The notes beneath the pieces are model-generated. The model did not search any database. It saw nothing but the letters and a program-made list of their open reading frames with translations, and was not told the origin of the DNA. Shown here in pieces: positions 43,630-52,051 of a stretch of 64,000 bases of DNA. This DNA comes from Methanoculleus sp. (GTDB taxonomy: Archaea > Halobacteriota > Methanomicrobia > Methanomicrobiales > Methanoculleaceae): NCBI GenBank assembly GCA_018433835.1, contig JAHDQM010000028.1, positions 1 to 64,000 on the forward strand, written 5' to 3'. The stretch's first letter is position 1, and every line of letters starts with the position of its first letter. The translations under genes and the position numbers were made by a program.

Positions 43630-44451
43630 ATGGTGGGGGTAGACCAGGCTCAAATCGATAAAATACTCTCCGGCGCGTCCTCAGAGGACCCGGAGGTCCG
43701 TCTCGAGACACTCGAGAAGGAGCTGGACTTCGTCAAGACTTCGATCAAGCGGCTGCTCATCGATCTCCGGGAGCGGATGAACGAACTGGACAACCCGTTC
43801 ACCACCGCCGCCGCATCCTACGCAGGAAACAGGTCCGAGCCGCCGGAACTTGTCGAGGAGAGTAAGGATGAGGAGGACGATGAAGAGCTCAAACTGGACA
43901 GTGCATCAACCGTTGTGAGCGATCCGCAGAAGAACACAGCCCAGAAGAGCCTCGACCGGGACACCGGACTCTTCCCGGCCGACCTTCGAGCGGCACAGTT
44001 CTCCCCGGGCGTTCAGCTCCCACCGGGCGACGCACTCCCTCCCGTGCAGGCAAAACCCGCAGGAAAACTCAAACTGCAGAAGGTCCACCGGCTCTTTGAG
44101 TGGGTGCACCAGGGGTGCAGGAAGTATGGACACGAGCACATGGCGATCATGGCCGACGCCTACCGGTCCATGGGTTATATCGATGAGGATGTCTCCGACC
44201 AGATTCGCGATGTCATGCGGATGGCACCCGAGACGCCGGGGGACTTCCGGGACATCGGCCCGAACGAGTTCGTCTCCGAACTCTACGTCTTAAACCGGAT
44301 CCTCGACCCCGACGACGCGACGCTCGATCGGGACATGATCGAAGTATTGATGCTCGCCCCTCGTCGCCCCGGGGACCGCAGCGCAGAGAAGACATCATCA
44401 CAGGAGCAGGACGCCGGTGATACCTGGATCGAGTTGCTGGACAGGATATGA
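43630..44451 (+). CDS. Archaellum accessory protein, FlaC-FlaD/E fusion type
   Basis: Cytoplasmic scaffold of the archaellum motor, in euryarchaea thought to link motor and chemotaxis. The 273-residue protein has an N-terminal coiled coil (DPEVRLETLEKELDFVKTSIKRLLIDLRERMNEL, FlaC-like), an acidic and Pro-rich linker, and a C-terminal FlaD/E domain (LQKVHRLFEWVHQGCRKYG near 150, NEFVSELYVLNRIL near 215). First gene of the operon, probably leaderless. No separate flaC, flaD or flaE genes follow, so this one protein likely replaces them here. Confidence 0.85.
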   Translation: MVGVDQAQIDKILSGASSEDPEVRLETLEKELDFVKTSIKRLLIDLRERMNELDNPFTTAAASYAGNRSEPPELVEESKDEEDDEELKLDSASTVVSDPQKNTAQKSLDRDTGLFPADLRAAQFSPGVQLPPGDALPPVQAKPAGKLKLQKVHRLFEWVHQGCRKYGHEHMAIMADAYRSMGYIDEDVSDQIRDVMRMAPETPGDFRDIGPNEFVSELYVLNRILDPDDATLDRDMIEVLMLAPRRPGDRSAEKTSSQEQDAGDTWIELLDRI

Positions 44452-44454
44452 TGA

Positions 44455-44949
44455 ATGTCGAGCGAAACCTTCACCACAGCGATGTTCCTTATCGCCGCCA
44501 TAATATCGGCCGGCGTCCTCATTAACGCAGTATTTCCAGTGATCTACACCCTCTCGGGTACAATTTCGTCATCCTCTCATCAGGTGGATGAACGGTTGAG
44601 CACGGACGTGAAGATCGTCACGACCTACGCCAGCGCCGGGAGCGGCACCGCCCGGATCTGGTTAAAAAACATCGGCGCCGGCAGGATCGCCGATGCCAAC
44701 ATACGGCAGGCCGATGTCTTCCTCGGGGGCCAGGGCGATTTCATCCGGTTAACGCAGGCGGCTGTGCTCGCCGACGGAACCTGGACTTACGAGATCCTCG
44801 AGGACGCCAACAACTACTGGGACCCCGGCGAGACCCTCTACATCGAGGCACAGACCACAAAGGTCCCCGCCAGGGAAGGAATCGTCTACTTCCAGTTCGT
44901 CCTCCCTACAGGGCTCTCACGGTCGACCATCTTCACCGCGAGTGATTAG
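44455..44949 (+). CDS. Archaellum stator-type protein ArlG (FlaG)
   Basis: A 164-residue protein with one N-terminal membrane helix (TAMFLIAAIISAGVLINAVFPVI) and an external beta-sandwich of the archaellin-like fold. ArlG forms a filament capped by ArlF that connects motor to S-layer. Features such as the S...D-containing segment after the helix (HQVDERLSTDVKIV) and IWLKNIGAGRI match ArlG rather than ArlF. It starts 4 nt after the previous gene. Confidence 0.8.
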   Translation: MSSETFTTAMFLIAAIISAGVLINAVFPVIYTLSGTISSSSHQVDERLSTDVKIVTTYASAGSGTARIWLKNIGAGRIADANIRQADVFLGGQGDFIRLTQAAVLADGTWTYEILEDANNYWDPGETLYIEAQTTKVPAREGIVYFQFVLPTGLSRSTIFTASD

Positions 44950-44951
44950 TC

Positions 44952-45431
44952 ATGAGTGCGGGACCCCTCGTCGCATCCGGAGTCGGCATCCTCCTCCTGG
45001 TCGTCACCGCCTATGTCCTGATCGGCGGCACCCTCGCCACCACGGAGGTGGTGGTCGAAGCGCAGAGCAACCTCGCTACCTACCAGGAGGCCAAGATGCG
45101 GACGGCGATAGAAATCCAGAACACGACAATCGCCGATGGAGCCCTCTACATCGAGGTGATGAACACCGGGAGCGAACCGGTCGTCGAGATCTCGTCCATC
45201 GATGTCTACGTCCAGAGCGGGGGCGTTCCGGTCTACATCCCCTACCAGGCCGGCGCGAACCACTGGGACAGGGTAAGCATAACCCCGGATGAGGTCCACC
45301 CCGGCGAGCTCGACCCCGGCGAGACCCTCAACCTCTCCGTCACGTACGAGGAAGACATCGACCCCACGTGGGTTCAGGTCGTCACCGGAAACGGGGTCTC
45401 CAGTTCAGCGTACATAAACCCGGGTGTATAA
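44952..45431 (+). CDS. Archaellum S-layer anchor protein ArlF (FlaF)
   Basis: A 159-residue protein with an N-terminal helix (ASGVGILLLVVTAYVLIGGTL) and an external beta-domain (EIQNTTIADGALYIEVMNTGSEPVVEIS...) that in ArlF binds the S-layer. The order G-F-H-I-J is used in several euryarchaea. It begins 2 nt after arlG stops and ends 1 nt before arlH. The two adjacent small proteins could be mislabelled relative to each other, but the LYIEVMNTGS block favours ArlF here. Confidence 0.8.
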   Translation: MSAGPLVASGVGILLLVVTAYVLIGGTLATTEVVVEAQSNLATYQEAKMRTAIEIQNTTIADGALYIEVMNTGSEPVVEISSIDVYVQSGGVPVYIPYQAGANHWDRVSITPDEVHPGELDPGETLNLSVTYEEDIDPTWVQVVTGNGVSSSAYINPGV

Positions 45432-45432
45432 C

Positions 45433-46176
45433 ATGGCCACGAGCAAAGACGCAGACAGCGATATCCTCGGAATGCCCGACAGGACAATTCTCTCGACCGG
45501 GAACTCCGAGCTCGACAAGAAGATCGCCGACGGCCTCCCCCTCCAGTCGCTCACCCTCATCGAGGGTGAGAACGACACCGGAAAGAGCGTGCTCACCCAG
45601 CAGATCGTCTGGGGTGCCCTGAAGCAGGGGTTCAACGTCGACCTCTTCTCGACCGAGAACACGAGCAAGAGTTTCCTCACCCAGATGGAGTCGATGAGCC
45701 TCGATATCTCCGACTACTTCGCCTGGGGGTACCTCCGGGTCTTCCCCATGCACGTCGTCGGGTTCGAGTGGACGAAAGAGAAGATGCAGGGAACGCTCGA
45801 GCGGATGATCCACTTTATCGAGCAGAGCAGAGCAGACGTGATCGTCATCGACTCGCTCACCCTCTTCACCGAGTACGCAAAGCAGGACACGGTCCTCACG
45901 TTCTTCACGAACTGCAAGAACCTCGTCGACCACGGCAAGACCATCCTGATCACCCTGCACACCTACGCTTTCGTCGAGGACTCCCTTGTCCGTATCCGCT
46001 CGATCTGCGACGCCCACCTCTTCATGAAGAAGGCGCTCGTCGGCGGCAAGTACGTCATGATGCTCGAGGTAGTCAAGGTCCGCGGCGCACGAAAGACCAC
46101 CGGGAATATCATCAGTTTCGAGGTTCACCCCGGGTACGGCATCAAGATCATCCCGGTCTCGGTCGCGAAGGTGTGA
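45433..46176 (+). CDS. Archaellum regulatory ATPase ArlH (FlaH)
   Basis: KaiC/RecA-like ATP-binding protein that sits on the ArlI motor and controls assembly. The 247-residue protein has an unusual Walker A, EGENDTGKSVLTQQ near residue 52, typical of ArlH, and a Walker B strand DVIVIDSLTLF near 137. ATG at 45433 follows the arlF stop after one base. It is in direct operon context with arlI and arlJ. Confidence 0.93.
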   Translation: MATSKDADSDILGMPDRTILSTGNSELDKKIADGLPLQSLTLIEGENDTGKSVLTQQIVWGALKQGFNVDLFSTENTSKSFLTQMESMSLDISDYFAWGYLRVFPMHVVGFEWTKEKMQGTLERMIHFIEQSRADVIVIDSLTLFTEYAKQDTVLTFFTNCKNLVDHGKTILITLHTYAFVEDSLVRIRSICDAHLFMKKALVGGKYVMMLEVVKVRGARKTTGNIISFEVHPGYGIKIIPVSVAKV

Positions 46177-46181
46177 GAGCA

Positions 46182-48035
46182 ATGGGATCGGCGCTGGAAG
46201 CAACGGTAACCCTCCCCTTCGAACCCGAGTTCAACGACGAGGGGAACGACTGCTACAACAACGTAGAGTCCTGCGCTCTCTACCGGATGCTCCCGGCAAA
46301 CGCCCGGGATTACGTCAAAGCGAGCCCTCACCTCCTCGAGTACCTCCACATCCTGCCGGTCAACACCGTCGGTATCCCGCTCTTCCTCTCGGAGCTGAAG
46401 CGGGACCTGAAATCGATGGAGAACCCGAACATCATCTACCCGGTGAATGAGACGACGTTCGTCCACATCTTCCCGGACCCAAACGACGTCCGGAACTGGT
46501 ACATCCCGATCGAGCCAGCGTTCCTCCACTCCGTCAAAGAGATCCTCCCGGTGATCGAGGAGAAACTGATCGATATGATCGATGCTCTCGAAGAGGAGCC
46601 GGTGACCGAAAAGGCGCGTATCGAGGTGCTCAGAAATTTCATCCGGCAGCTGGTGTATGTCCAGCAGCCGGGCGAAGTGATCGACGAGTCCCGGCTCGCC
46701 GGCGGGACGTCAAAAGACCTCAAACTCCGGATCAAGACGTTCCTCACCTCGGAGATCGGGGCGTCGGCAAAGCCGCAGGCGTCAGGGCATCCCGCGCTCG
46801 CCGACGGGCGGATTATCCTCTCGCAGCAGGAGTACAGGGCGCTCGAGTACATGATAATCCGCGACAAGATCGAGATGGGGACCCTCAAACCGTTCCTCTC
46901 CGACCAGTATATCGAGGATATCACCTGCGACGGCGTCGGGCCGATCTTCATCGAGCACAAGATATTCAAGGGACTCAAATCGGTCGTCGGGTTCAAGGAC
47001 TCAAAAGAGCTCGACGCCTTCGTCATCAAACTCGCCGAGCGGATCAAACGGCCGCTGACCTACAGAAGCCCCATCGTGGACGCAACCCTCCCCGACGGCT
47101 CGCGTATCAACATCGTCTACGGGACCGAGATCAGCAAGCACGGGAGCAACTTCACCATCCGTAAGGTGAACGAGGTCCCCCTGAGCATCCTGCAGGTTAT
47201 CGAGAGCGGGGCATGCAACTACATGATGGCCGCCTACCTCTGGATCTGCCTCGAGTACGGGATGTCGATGTTCGTCTCCGGCGAGACCGCGAGCGGAAAG
47301 ACGACGACCTTAAACGCCCTGACGACCTTCCTCCCGCCCGAGAACAAGATCGTCACCATCGAGGATACCCCGGAACTGACGGTCCCTCACAGGAACTGGA
47401 CCCGCGAGGTCGCGAAAGCCAAGGGGAAGGGGGAGGGCGAGGGATCGGAGATCACGATGTTCGACCTCCTGAAAGCTGCGCTGCGTCAGCGCCCGAACCA
47501 GATCCTGGTCGGTGAGATCCGTGGTGTGGAAGGGTCCGTCGCCTTCTCCGCGATGCAGACCGGCCACCCGGTGATGAGCACATTCCACGCCGCATCCGTC
47601 GAAAAACTGATCCAGCGTCTCTGCGGCGACCCGATCAGTATCCCGAAGACCTACGTCGACAACTTAAACCTGGTCATCATCCAGAGCGCCGTGAAACTAC
47701 CCCAGGGGGGGACCGTGCGGCGGATGCTCAGCATCAACGAGCTCGTCGGCTACGACCCCGAGACCGAGGGGTTCTCCTTCATGGCGGCGTTCGTCTGGGA
47801 CCCTGCGACCGACACATTCACCTTCACCGGGAAAGGAAGCAGTTACCTCCTCGAGAACAAGATCGCAACGATGCTCGGTATCCCCGAGAACCGGCGGGCA
47901 GACATCTACGACGAAATCGATAAACGCGCCAAAATTCTTGAACGGCTCCATAAGGCAGGGTACACCCAGTTCTGGGATCTCTTCCATATGACCACGAAGA
48001 TCAAGAAGCAGGGACTGCTCACCATCGAGGTGTGA
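46182..48035 (+). CDS. Archaellum motor ATPase ArlI (FlaI)
   Basis: Hexameric type II/IV secretion ATPase that powers assembly and rotation. The 617-residue protein has Walker A FVSGETASGKTTTLNAL near 368, an Asp box ITIEDTPEL-like VTIEDTPELTVPHRNW, Walker B RPNQILVGEIRGVEG near 440 and HxH-type GHPVMSTFHAAS. ATG at 46182 is used; an in-frame GTG three codons upstream overlaps the arlH stop. ArlH, ArlI and ArlJ together form the motor core. Confidence 0.95.
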   Translation: MGSALEATVTLPFEPEFNDEGNDCYNNVESCALYRMLPANARDYVKASPHLLEYLHILPVNTVGIPLFLSELKRDLKSMENPNIIYPVNETTFVHIFPDPNDVRNWYIPIEPAFLHSVKEILPVIEEKLIDMIDALEEEPVTEKARIEVLRNFIRQLVYVQQPGEVIDESRLAGGTSKDLKLRIKTFLTSEIGASAKPQASGHPALADGRIILSQQEYRALEYMIIRDKIEMGTLKPFLSDQYIEDITCDGVGPIFIEHKIFKGLKSVVGFKDSKELDAFVIKLAERIKRPLTYRSPIVDATLPDGSRINIVYGTEISKHGSNFTIRKVNEVPLSILQVIESGACNYMMAAYLWICLEYGMSMFVSGETASGKTTTLNALTTFLPPENKIVTIEDTPELTVPHRNWTREVAKAKGKGEGEGSEITMFDLLKAALRQRPNQILVGEIRGVEGSVAFSAMQTGHPVMSTFHAASVEKLIQRLCGDPISIPKTYVDNLNLVIIQSAVKLPQGGTVRRMLSINELVGYDPETEGFSFMAAFVWDPATDTFTFTGKGSSYLLENKIATMLGIPENRRADIYDEIDKRAKILERLHKAGYTQFWDLFHMTTKIKKQGLLTIEV

Positions 48036-48036
48036 C

Positions 48037-49635
48037 GTGTTTGAGGATGTGACCGACAGGTTGCGGGAGGCGAATCAGGGGAAAATACCGTTTGAGGAGC
48101 AGGCTGCACGCCTCAACGACCTCCGGACCTCCATCCTCGATAACAGGAAGATGGAGCAGGATCTGCTCCTCATGTACACCTACATGGCCGCGATCACCAC
48201 GGCGGCCGTGACCCGGCCCGAGATCTTCCAGTACACCTCCGAGCGGTTCGAGTACATCCCGTCGCGCTACATCGCAAAGGTGCAGCGCCTGGTCGCCGGG
48301 TGGGGTCAGAGTTATGCCGGGGGGCTCCGGGCGGTCGCCGAGCGTTGCAGGAACGAAACCCTCCGGAACATGCTCAACCGCTACGCAAACTCCATCGACT
48401 CCGGCGTCCCGGACGACGACTTCATCGCCACGGAGCTCTCGAGCATCCGGAGCATCTACCGGAACACGTTCGAACAGGGGATCGAGCTCCTGAAGAAGTG
48501 GGGCGACGCCTACATCGCGATGCTCCTCTCCGCGGCGCTCGTCGCCATCATCATGATGATATCGGTGGCCATCTATGCCCCCGACGGGATCGAGGCGACG
48601 CTAAACACCTCCTACGCTATCATCCTCGCCATATCGGTCTTCGGCCTCGTGATCATGTACCGGGCCGTCCCCGACGACCCCCGGACACACGGGCTTGCCG
48701 GGGTCTGCTCCAAGGAGCAGGGCATCGTCAGGAGACTGGAATTCCCCGTCGTGCTGGTCACCGCCATGATCGCACTGTTGCTCGTCCTCGTCGGCGTCAA
48801 CGCCGGAATCATCTTCCTGCTCGTCGGCCTGCTCCTGATGCCGCTCGGGGTCATCGGCTACATCGACGACGCCAACGTCGTCAACCGGGACACCGACTTC
48901 TCCACGTTCATCCGGAGCCTCGGGTCGATAATGGGCGGGAAAGGGATCACCACCGGCGATGCGCTCCAGGAGGTGGACCGGAAGTCGCTGGTCCACCTGG
49001 AGCCGTTCATCAACTCGGTCTCGTCGAAGCTGAACCTCGGACTCGATGAAGCCGGGAGCTGGCGGAAGTTCATCGGGGAGACCGGCAGTTACCTGATCTA
49101 CAAATACATGAACATCTTCCGGGACGCGGTGGCCCTCGGCGGGTCTCCCGACGCGATCGGAAAGATCGTCGGCTCGTCGATGCTCGAACAGGTGCTGCTT
49201 CGGAGAAAGCGCGACATGATGGTGAAGGGGTTTGTCGTCCTGCTCGTGCCGATGCATGGAGCGATGATCGCCATCTTCGTCTTCCTCTTCGAGATCCTCC
49301 TTGCCATGTCCCGTGCCGTAACGGAGGTGATGAGCCACTTTGCAGAGACCTCGGCAGCACTTACGGGGGGAACGTCCTCGCTCGGCGGCACGATGGGGGC
49401 ATCCTTAAACATCTTCGTAAACTTCCCGGAAGACACGATGCGAACCTACGTGGTGACGATCCTCTTAATGCTGACCGTTGCAAATATATTTGCAGGAAAG
49501 ATTGTCATGGGCGGCGACCGATACCTGTACTACTTCTTCGCAAGCCTGCTCTGTGTGACGACCGGCGTCATCTACATCGTTGCACCGATCCTCGTGAGCG
49601 CATTCTTTACGATTCCAACATTTACGGAGGTGTGA
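48037..49635 (+). CDS. Archaellum platform protein ArlJ (FlaJ)
   Basis: Polytopic membrane anchor for the ArlI motor. The 532-residue protein has an N-terminal cytosolic helical region (MFEDVTDRLREANQGKIPFEEQ...) followed by seven to nine membrane helices in two T2SF-type halves (first near residues 165-270, last near 390-530). A GTG start one base after the arlI stop is used. Length is at the upper end for the family. Confidence 0.92.
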   Translation: MFEDVTDRLREANQGKIPFEEQAARLNDLRTSILDNRKMEQDLLLMYTYMAAITTAAVTRPEIFQYTSERFEYIPSRYIAKVQRLVAGWGQSYAGGLRAVAERCRNETLRNMLNRYANSIDSGVPDDDFIATELSSIRSIYRNTFEQGIELLKKWGDAYIAMLLSAALVAIIMMISVAIYAPDGIEATLNTSYAIILAISVFGLVIMYRAVPDDPRTHGLAGVCSKEQGIVRRLEFPVVLVTAMIALLLVLVGVNAGIIFLLVGLLLMPLGVIGYIDDANVVNRDTDFSTFIRSLGSIMGGKGITTGDALQEVDRKSLVHLEPFINSVSSKLNLGLDEAGSWRKFIGETGSYLIYKYMNIFRDAVALGGSPDAIGKIVGSSMLEQVLLRRKRDMMVKGFVVLLVPMHGAMIAIFVFLFEILLAMSRAVTEVMSHFAETSAALTGGTSSLGGTMGASLNIFVNFPEDTMRTYVVTILLMLTVANIFAGKIVMGGDRYLYYFFASLLCVTTGVIYIVAPILVSAFFTIPTFTEV

Positions 49636-49636
49636 T

Positions 49637-50776
49637 GTGAGAGAAAACTTACGTCGTCCGCTTCTGTTCCTGATCACCGTCGGTACAGGCTCCCTGATCA
49701 TCGTTTTCGACGCCCCCACAGAGGTAGTCGTCGCAGGCACCGTGCTCGCGGGATTTCTCGCGCTCGTCGTCACCGGGGCGCTCGACCTCGCAGAACTGAA
49801 ACCCTCAAGGCTGCGCTCTGCGCTGCAGGAGCGAAAGGAGAAGAAAAAGCAGCAGACATCTCAGAAAGCGAAAAACCCGGAGAAAACGACAGAAAAACCG
49901 TCCCTCATCCGGAGACGCCCGTTTGCCGGGATCGACCTCTCCAGCCTCTCGGGCATGCTCGGAACCCTCGCGGCATCGGTTCGGGAGACGATCACCCACG
50001 CCCGCGCCCCTGAAGGCGAAAAAAAGAGCCAGTTCGTGGAACTCGATGCTATGCTCGATCAGGCGGTCGGCGGCACGGTCCCCGATCCGTCCATAACCCC
50101 GGCCCCGCCAAAGGCCGGCGGGGGCGCGGTCGACCCCCTTGCCTCGCTTGCGGACCTCGACCTCGACGCGCTCGAGGACATCGACCTCGATGGCGAAGCG
50201 TCCGGTCCCGGGACGATGTTTGAGTCCGACCAGTTCTCCCTCCTCTCCGGGGAAGATGCAGACGCCATATCGGAGATCCTCAAGAGCCACCAGAGCGACC
50301 TCGAAGGCCTCGAACTCGATGCCGATCTCGCCGGAGATGCCGATGATTCCGGAACCACCCTTCCGCCGATAGATGCGGACATCCCGGAACTGCCGGCAGG
50401 CGACGAGATGTCGGATATGAGCGCACTGAGCGAAGAACTCTCCGCGCTCGACGAGCTGGACCTCGATGAGGACGAGATCGAGATCGAAGGCGAGGAGGAG
50501 GAAGAGGAGGAGGTTGACACAGAAGAGCCCGTTCCGGACGAGGAACTCCTTGAGGAGATAGAAGGGGAGACAAAAGAAGATTTCGACATGGTCTCCTTCG
50601 CGTCCGGCGGCGCGGTCGACGACGACCTGATCAGCGAACTCAAGTCCGACGCTAAGAAGAAGAAGTTCGTGGAGGATATCAGTCTGGTCCGCGATTTGAA
50701 AGGTGAGAAGTACTATGCGAAAGACCTTGTAGCAGAGCTTGAGGACGTCCTCGCGGCGATGAAACCAGAACGATGA
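49637..50776 (+). CDS. Acidic membrane protein of the archaellum operon, unknown function
   Basis: A 379-residue protein starting with two membrane helices (LLFLITVGTGSLIIVFD, VVVAGTVLAGFLALVVTGAL), a basic Lys-rich linker (ERKEKKKQQTSQKAKNPEKTTEK), then a long, highly acidic cytosolic region with Asp/Glu/Leu repeats (LADLDLDALEDIDLDGEA, DELDLDEDEIEIEGEEEEEEEVDTEE) and a basic-acidic C-terminal helix (KKKKFVEDISLVRDLKGEKYYAKDLVAELEDVLAAM). The end resembles coiled-coil tails of FlaD/E-like proteins only vaguely. GTG start with GGAGGTG upstream, one base after arlJ. Its place between motor and cheF suggests a motor-chemotaxis adaptor; this is inference. Confidence 0.65.
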   Translation: MRENLRRPLLFLITVGTGSLIIVFDAPTEVVVAGTVLAGFLALVVTGALDLAELKPSRLRSALQERKEKKKQQTSQKAKNPEKTTEKPSLIRRRPFAGIDLSSLSGMLGTLAASVRETITHARAPEGEKKSQFVELDAMLDQAVGGTVPDPSITPAPPKAGGGAVDPLASLADLDLDALEDIDLDGEASGPGTMFESDQFSLLSGEDADAISEILKSHQSDLEGLELDADLAGDADDSGTTLPPIDADIPELPAGDEMSDMSALSEELSALDELDLDEDEIEIEGEEEEEEEVDTEEPVPDEELLEEIEGETKEDFDMVSFASGGAVDDDLISELKSDAKKKKFVEDISLVRDLKGEKYYAKDLVAELEDVLAAMKPER

Positions 50777-50810
50777 TGGTCTTTAATGGAAAACAGTAGA
50801 GAGGGAGAAG

Positions 50811-51617
50811 ATGAAATCGGTTCCGGTAAAGGTCGAGCACGAAGGTAAGTGGATCCCGACGACGATGGGCATCGGTGAGGACCGTTTCCGCATCAATGCT
50901 CCCCTCGAGAGGGAGATACTCTACAAATCCGTGGTCGATCTCGAGGGGAAGAAGAACCAGGTGGTGATCACCGCCGGTGCAGAGGGAGAGTTCATCTACC
51001 GTATCGCGTCGGTTGAGAAGGTTCTCTCGGTCTTGAAGAAGTTCATCATCACGCAGGCCAGCGCCTACCGTTTGAACGCTTTCTTCATGTCACCCGCAAT
51101 CCGCGGGGGGGTGCTCATCCAGAACGCCCAGTGGGAGAAAGGAGCGATCGCCGTCATGAAGACCGGTATCTGGTTCGTCAGCCAGGAGAACCAGGTCTGC
51201 ATCCCCCTCGAGGAGGTGACCGGCATCGAACTCACATCCCGGGAGATCCAGGAGAAGGATCTCGATGTCGTGAAGATCGATCACTTGAGCGAGAACGAAG
51301 TCGTGACGAGTTTCGTCCTCTGCCCGCTGACGACGCTTCAGGTCCTCTACAACTTCCTCAAGGAGGCAACACGCGACACCGAGGTCAGCGAGGAGATCGA
51401 TCCCCTGGTCGGGCAGGTGGCCATGCTGGTCTACAGCGGGATGGATTCGAGCGCCATCGAGAACATGCTCAAACTCTCGCATAAAGACCTGGATGCCATC
51501 TACGAAAAGCTCCTTGCCGTGGGGCTTGCCGAAGTTCTCTACATTAGAAAGGAAGTACAATTAACCCCAAAAGGTGTCAGATATATCTCAGAGACAGTAA
51601 AATCCCCAATGGGTTAA
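50811..51617 (+). CDS. cheF: Chemotaxis adaptor CheF
   Basis: Archaeal protein that links CheY, CheD and CheC2-type proteins to the archaellum. The 268-residue protein shows CheF features: VKVEHEGKWIPTTMGIG at the start, EGEFIYRIASVEKVLSVLKKFI, MKTGIWFVSQENQVCIPLEEVTGIELT, and a C-terminal winged-helix-like region (DPLVGQVAMLVYSGMDSSAIENMLKLSHKDLDAIYEKLLAVGLAEV). GGGAG precedes the ATG. It is the last gene of the archaellum operon and is followed by a promoter for cheY. Confidence 0.9.
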   Translation: MKSVPVKVEHEGKWIPTTMGIGEDRFRINAPLEREILYKSVVDLEGKKNQVVITAGAEGEFIYRIASVEKVLSVLKKFIITQASAYRLNAFFMSPAIRGGVLIQNAQWEKGAIAVMKTGIWFVSQENQVCIPLEEVTGIELTSREIQEKDLDVVKIDHLSENEVVTSFVLCPLTTLQVLYNFLKEATRDTEVSEEIDPLVGQVAMLVYSGMDSSAIENMLKLSHKDLDAIYEKLLAVGLAEVLYIRKEVQLTPKGVRYISETVKSPMG

Positions 51618-51644
51618 TAACATTATTTCTTCAAAATAAGAAGA

Positions 51645-51653
51645 CATATATAG
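51645..51653 (+). promoter_or_regulatory. Promoter of the cheY operon
   Basis: ACATATATAGCG in the 69-nt gap after cheF is a strong TATA box about 35-40 nt before the cheY ATG, so the chemotaxis genes can be expressed independently of the archaellum operon. A short T-run (51656-51661) directly follows. Confidence 0.6.
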
Positions 51654-51686
51654 CGTTTTTTCTAAATAAACAGTGAGTGGTGTTCG

Positions 51687-52049
51687 ATGGGGAGAATCCT
51701 GATTGTCGACGATACGATGTTTATGAGAACGCTGCTGAAGAATATCCTCTTTTCCGGCGGGCATGACATCGTCGGTGAGGCGGCGGACGGAGCGGAGGCT
51801 CTTGCCAAATACAGGGAACTCAAGCCGGACCTCGTCACGATGGACGTTGTCATGCCGAATGTGAACGGGATCGAGGCCCTCAAGGCCATCAAGGCTGCCA
51901 ACCCGGCGGCAAAGGTCATCATGTGCACGGCAGTCGGTCAGGAGCAGATGGTCAAACTCGCTGTCAAGAGCGGTGCGAGAGGCTACATCGTCAAACCGTT
52001 CCAGGCTCCAAAGGTTCTCGAAGAAGTCAAGAACGTCCTCAGTGCGTGA
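51687..52049 (+). CDS. cheY: Chemotaxis response regulator CheY
   Basis: Single receiver domain of 120 residues: IVDDTMFMR near the start with the acidic pair, TMDVVMPNVNG with the phospho-Asp near residue 53, CTAVGQ with conserved Thr, and YIVKPFQ with the conserved Lys near 104. In archaea CheY-P acts through CheF on the archaellum motor. First gene of the chemotaxis operon, 3 nt before cheB. Confidence 0.95.
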   Translation: MGRILIVDDTMFMRTLLKNILFSGGHDIVGEAADGAEALAKYRELKPDLVTMDVVMPNVNGIEALKAIKAANPAAKVIMCTAVGQEQMVKLAVKSGARGYIVKPFQAPKVLEEVKNVLSA

Positions 52050-52051
52050 CC

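Noticed and set aside
45768-46181. N-terminal extension of ArlI (open frame continues about 138 codons upstream)
   Set aside because: The extension lies inside arlH and is not protein-like; the ATG at 46182 begins family-like sequence.
51653-51663. Terminator between cheF and cheY from the T-run
   Set aside because: The T-run lies downstream of the cheY TATA box within its probable initiation region, so it cannot be assigned as a terminator with confidence.
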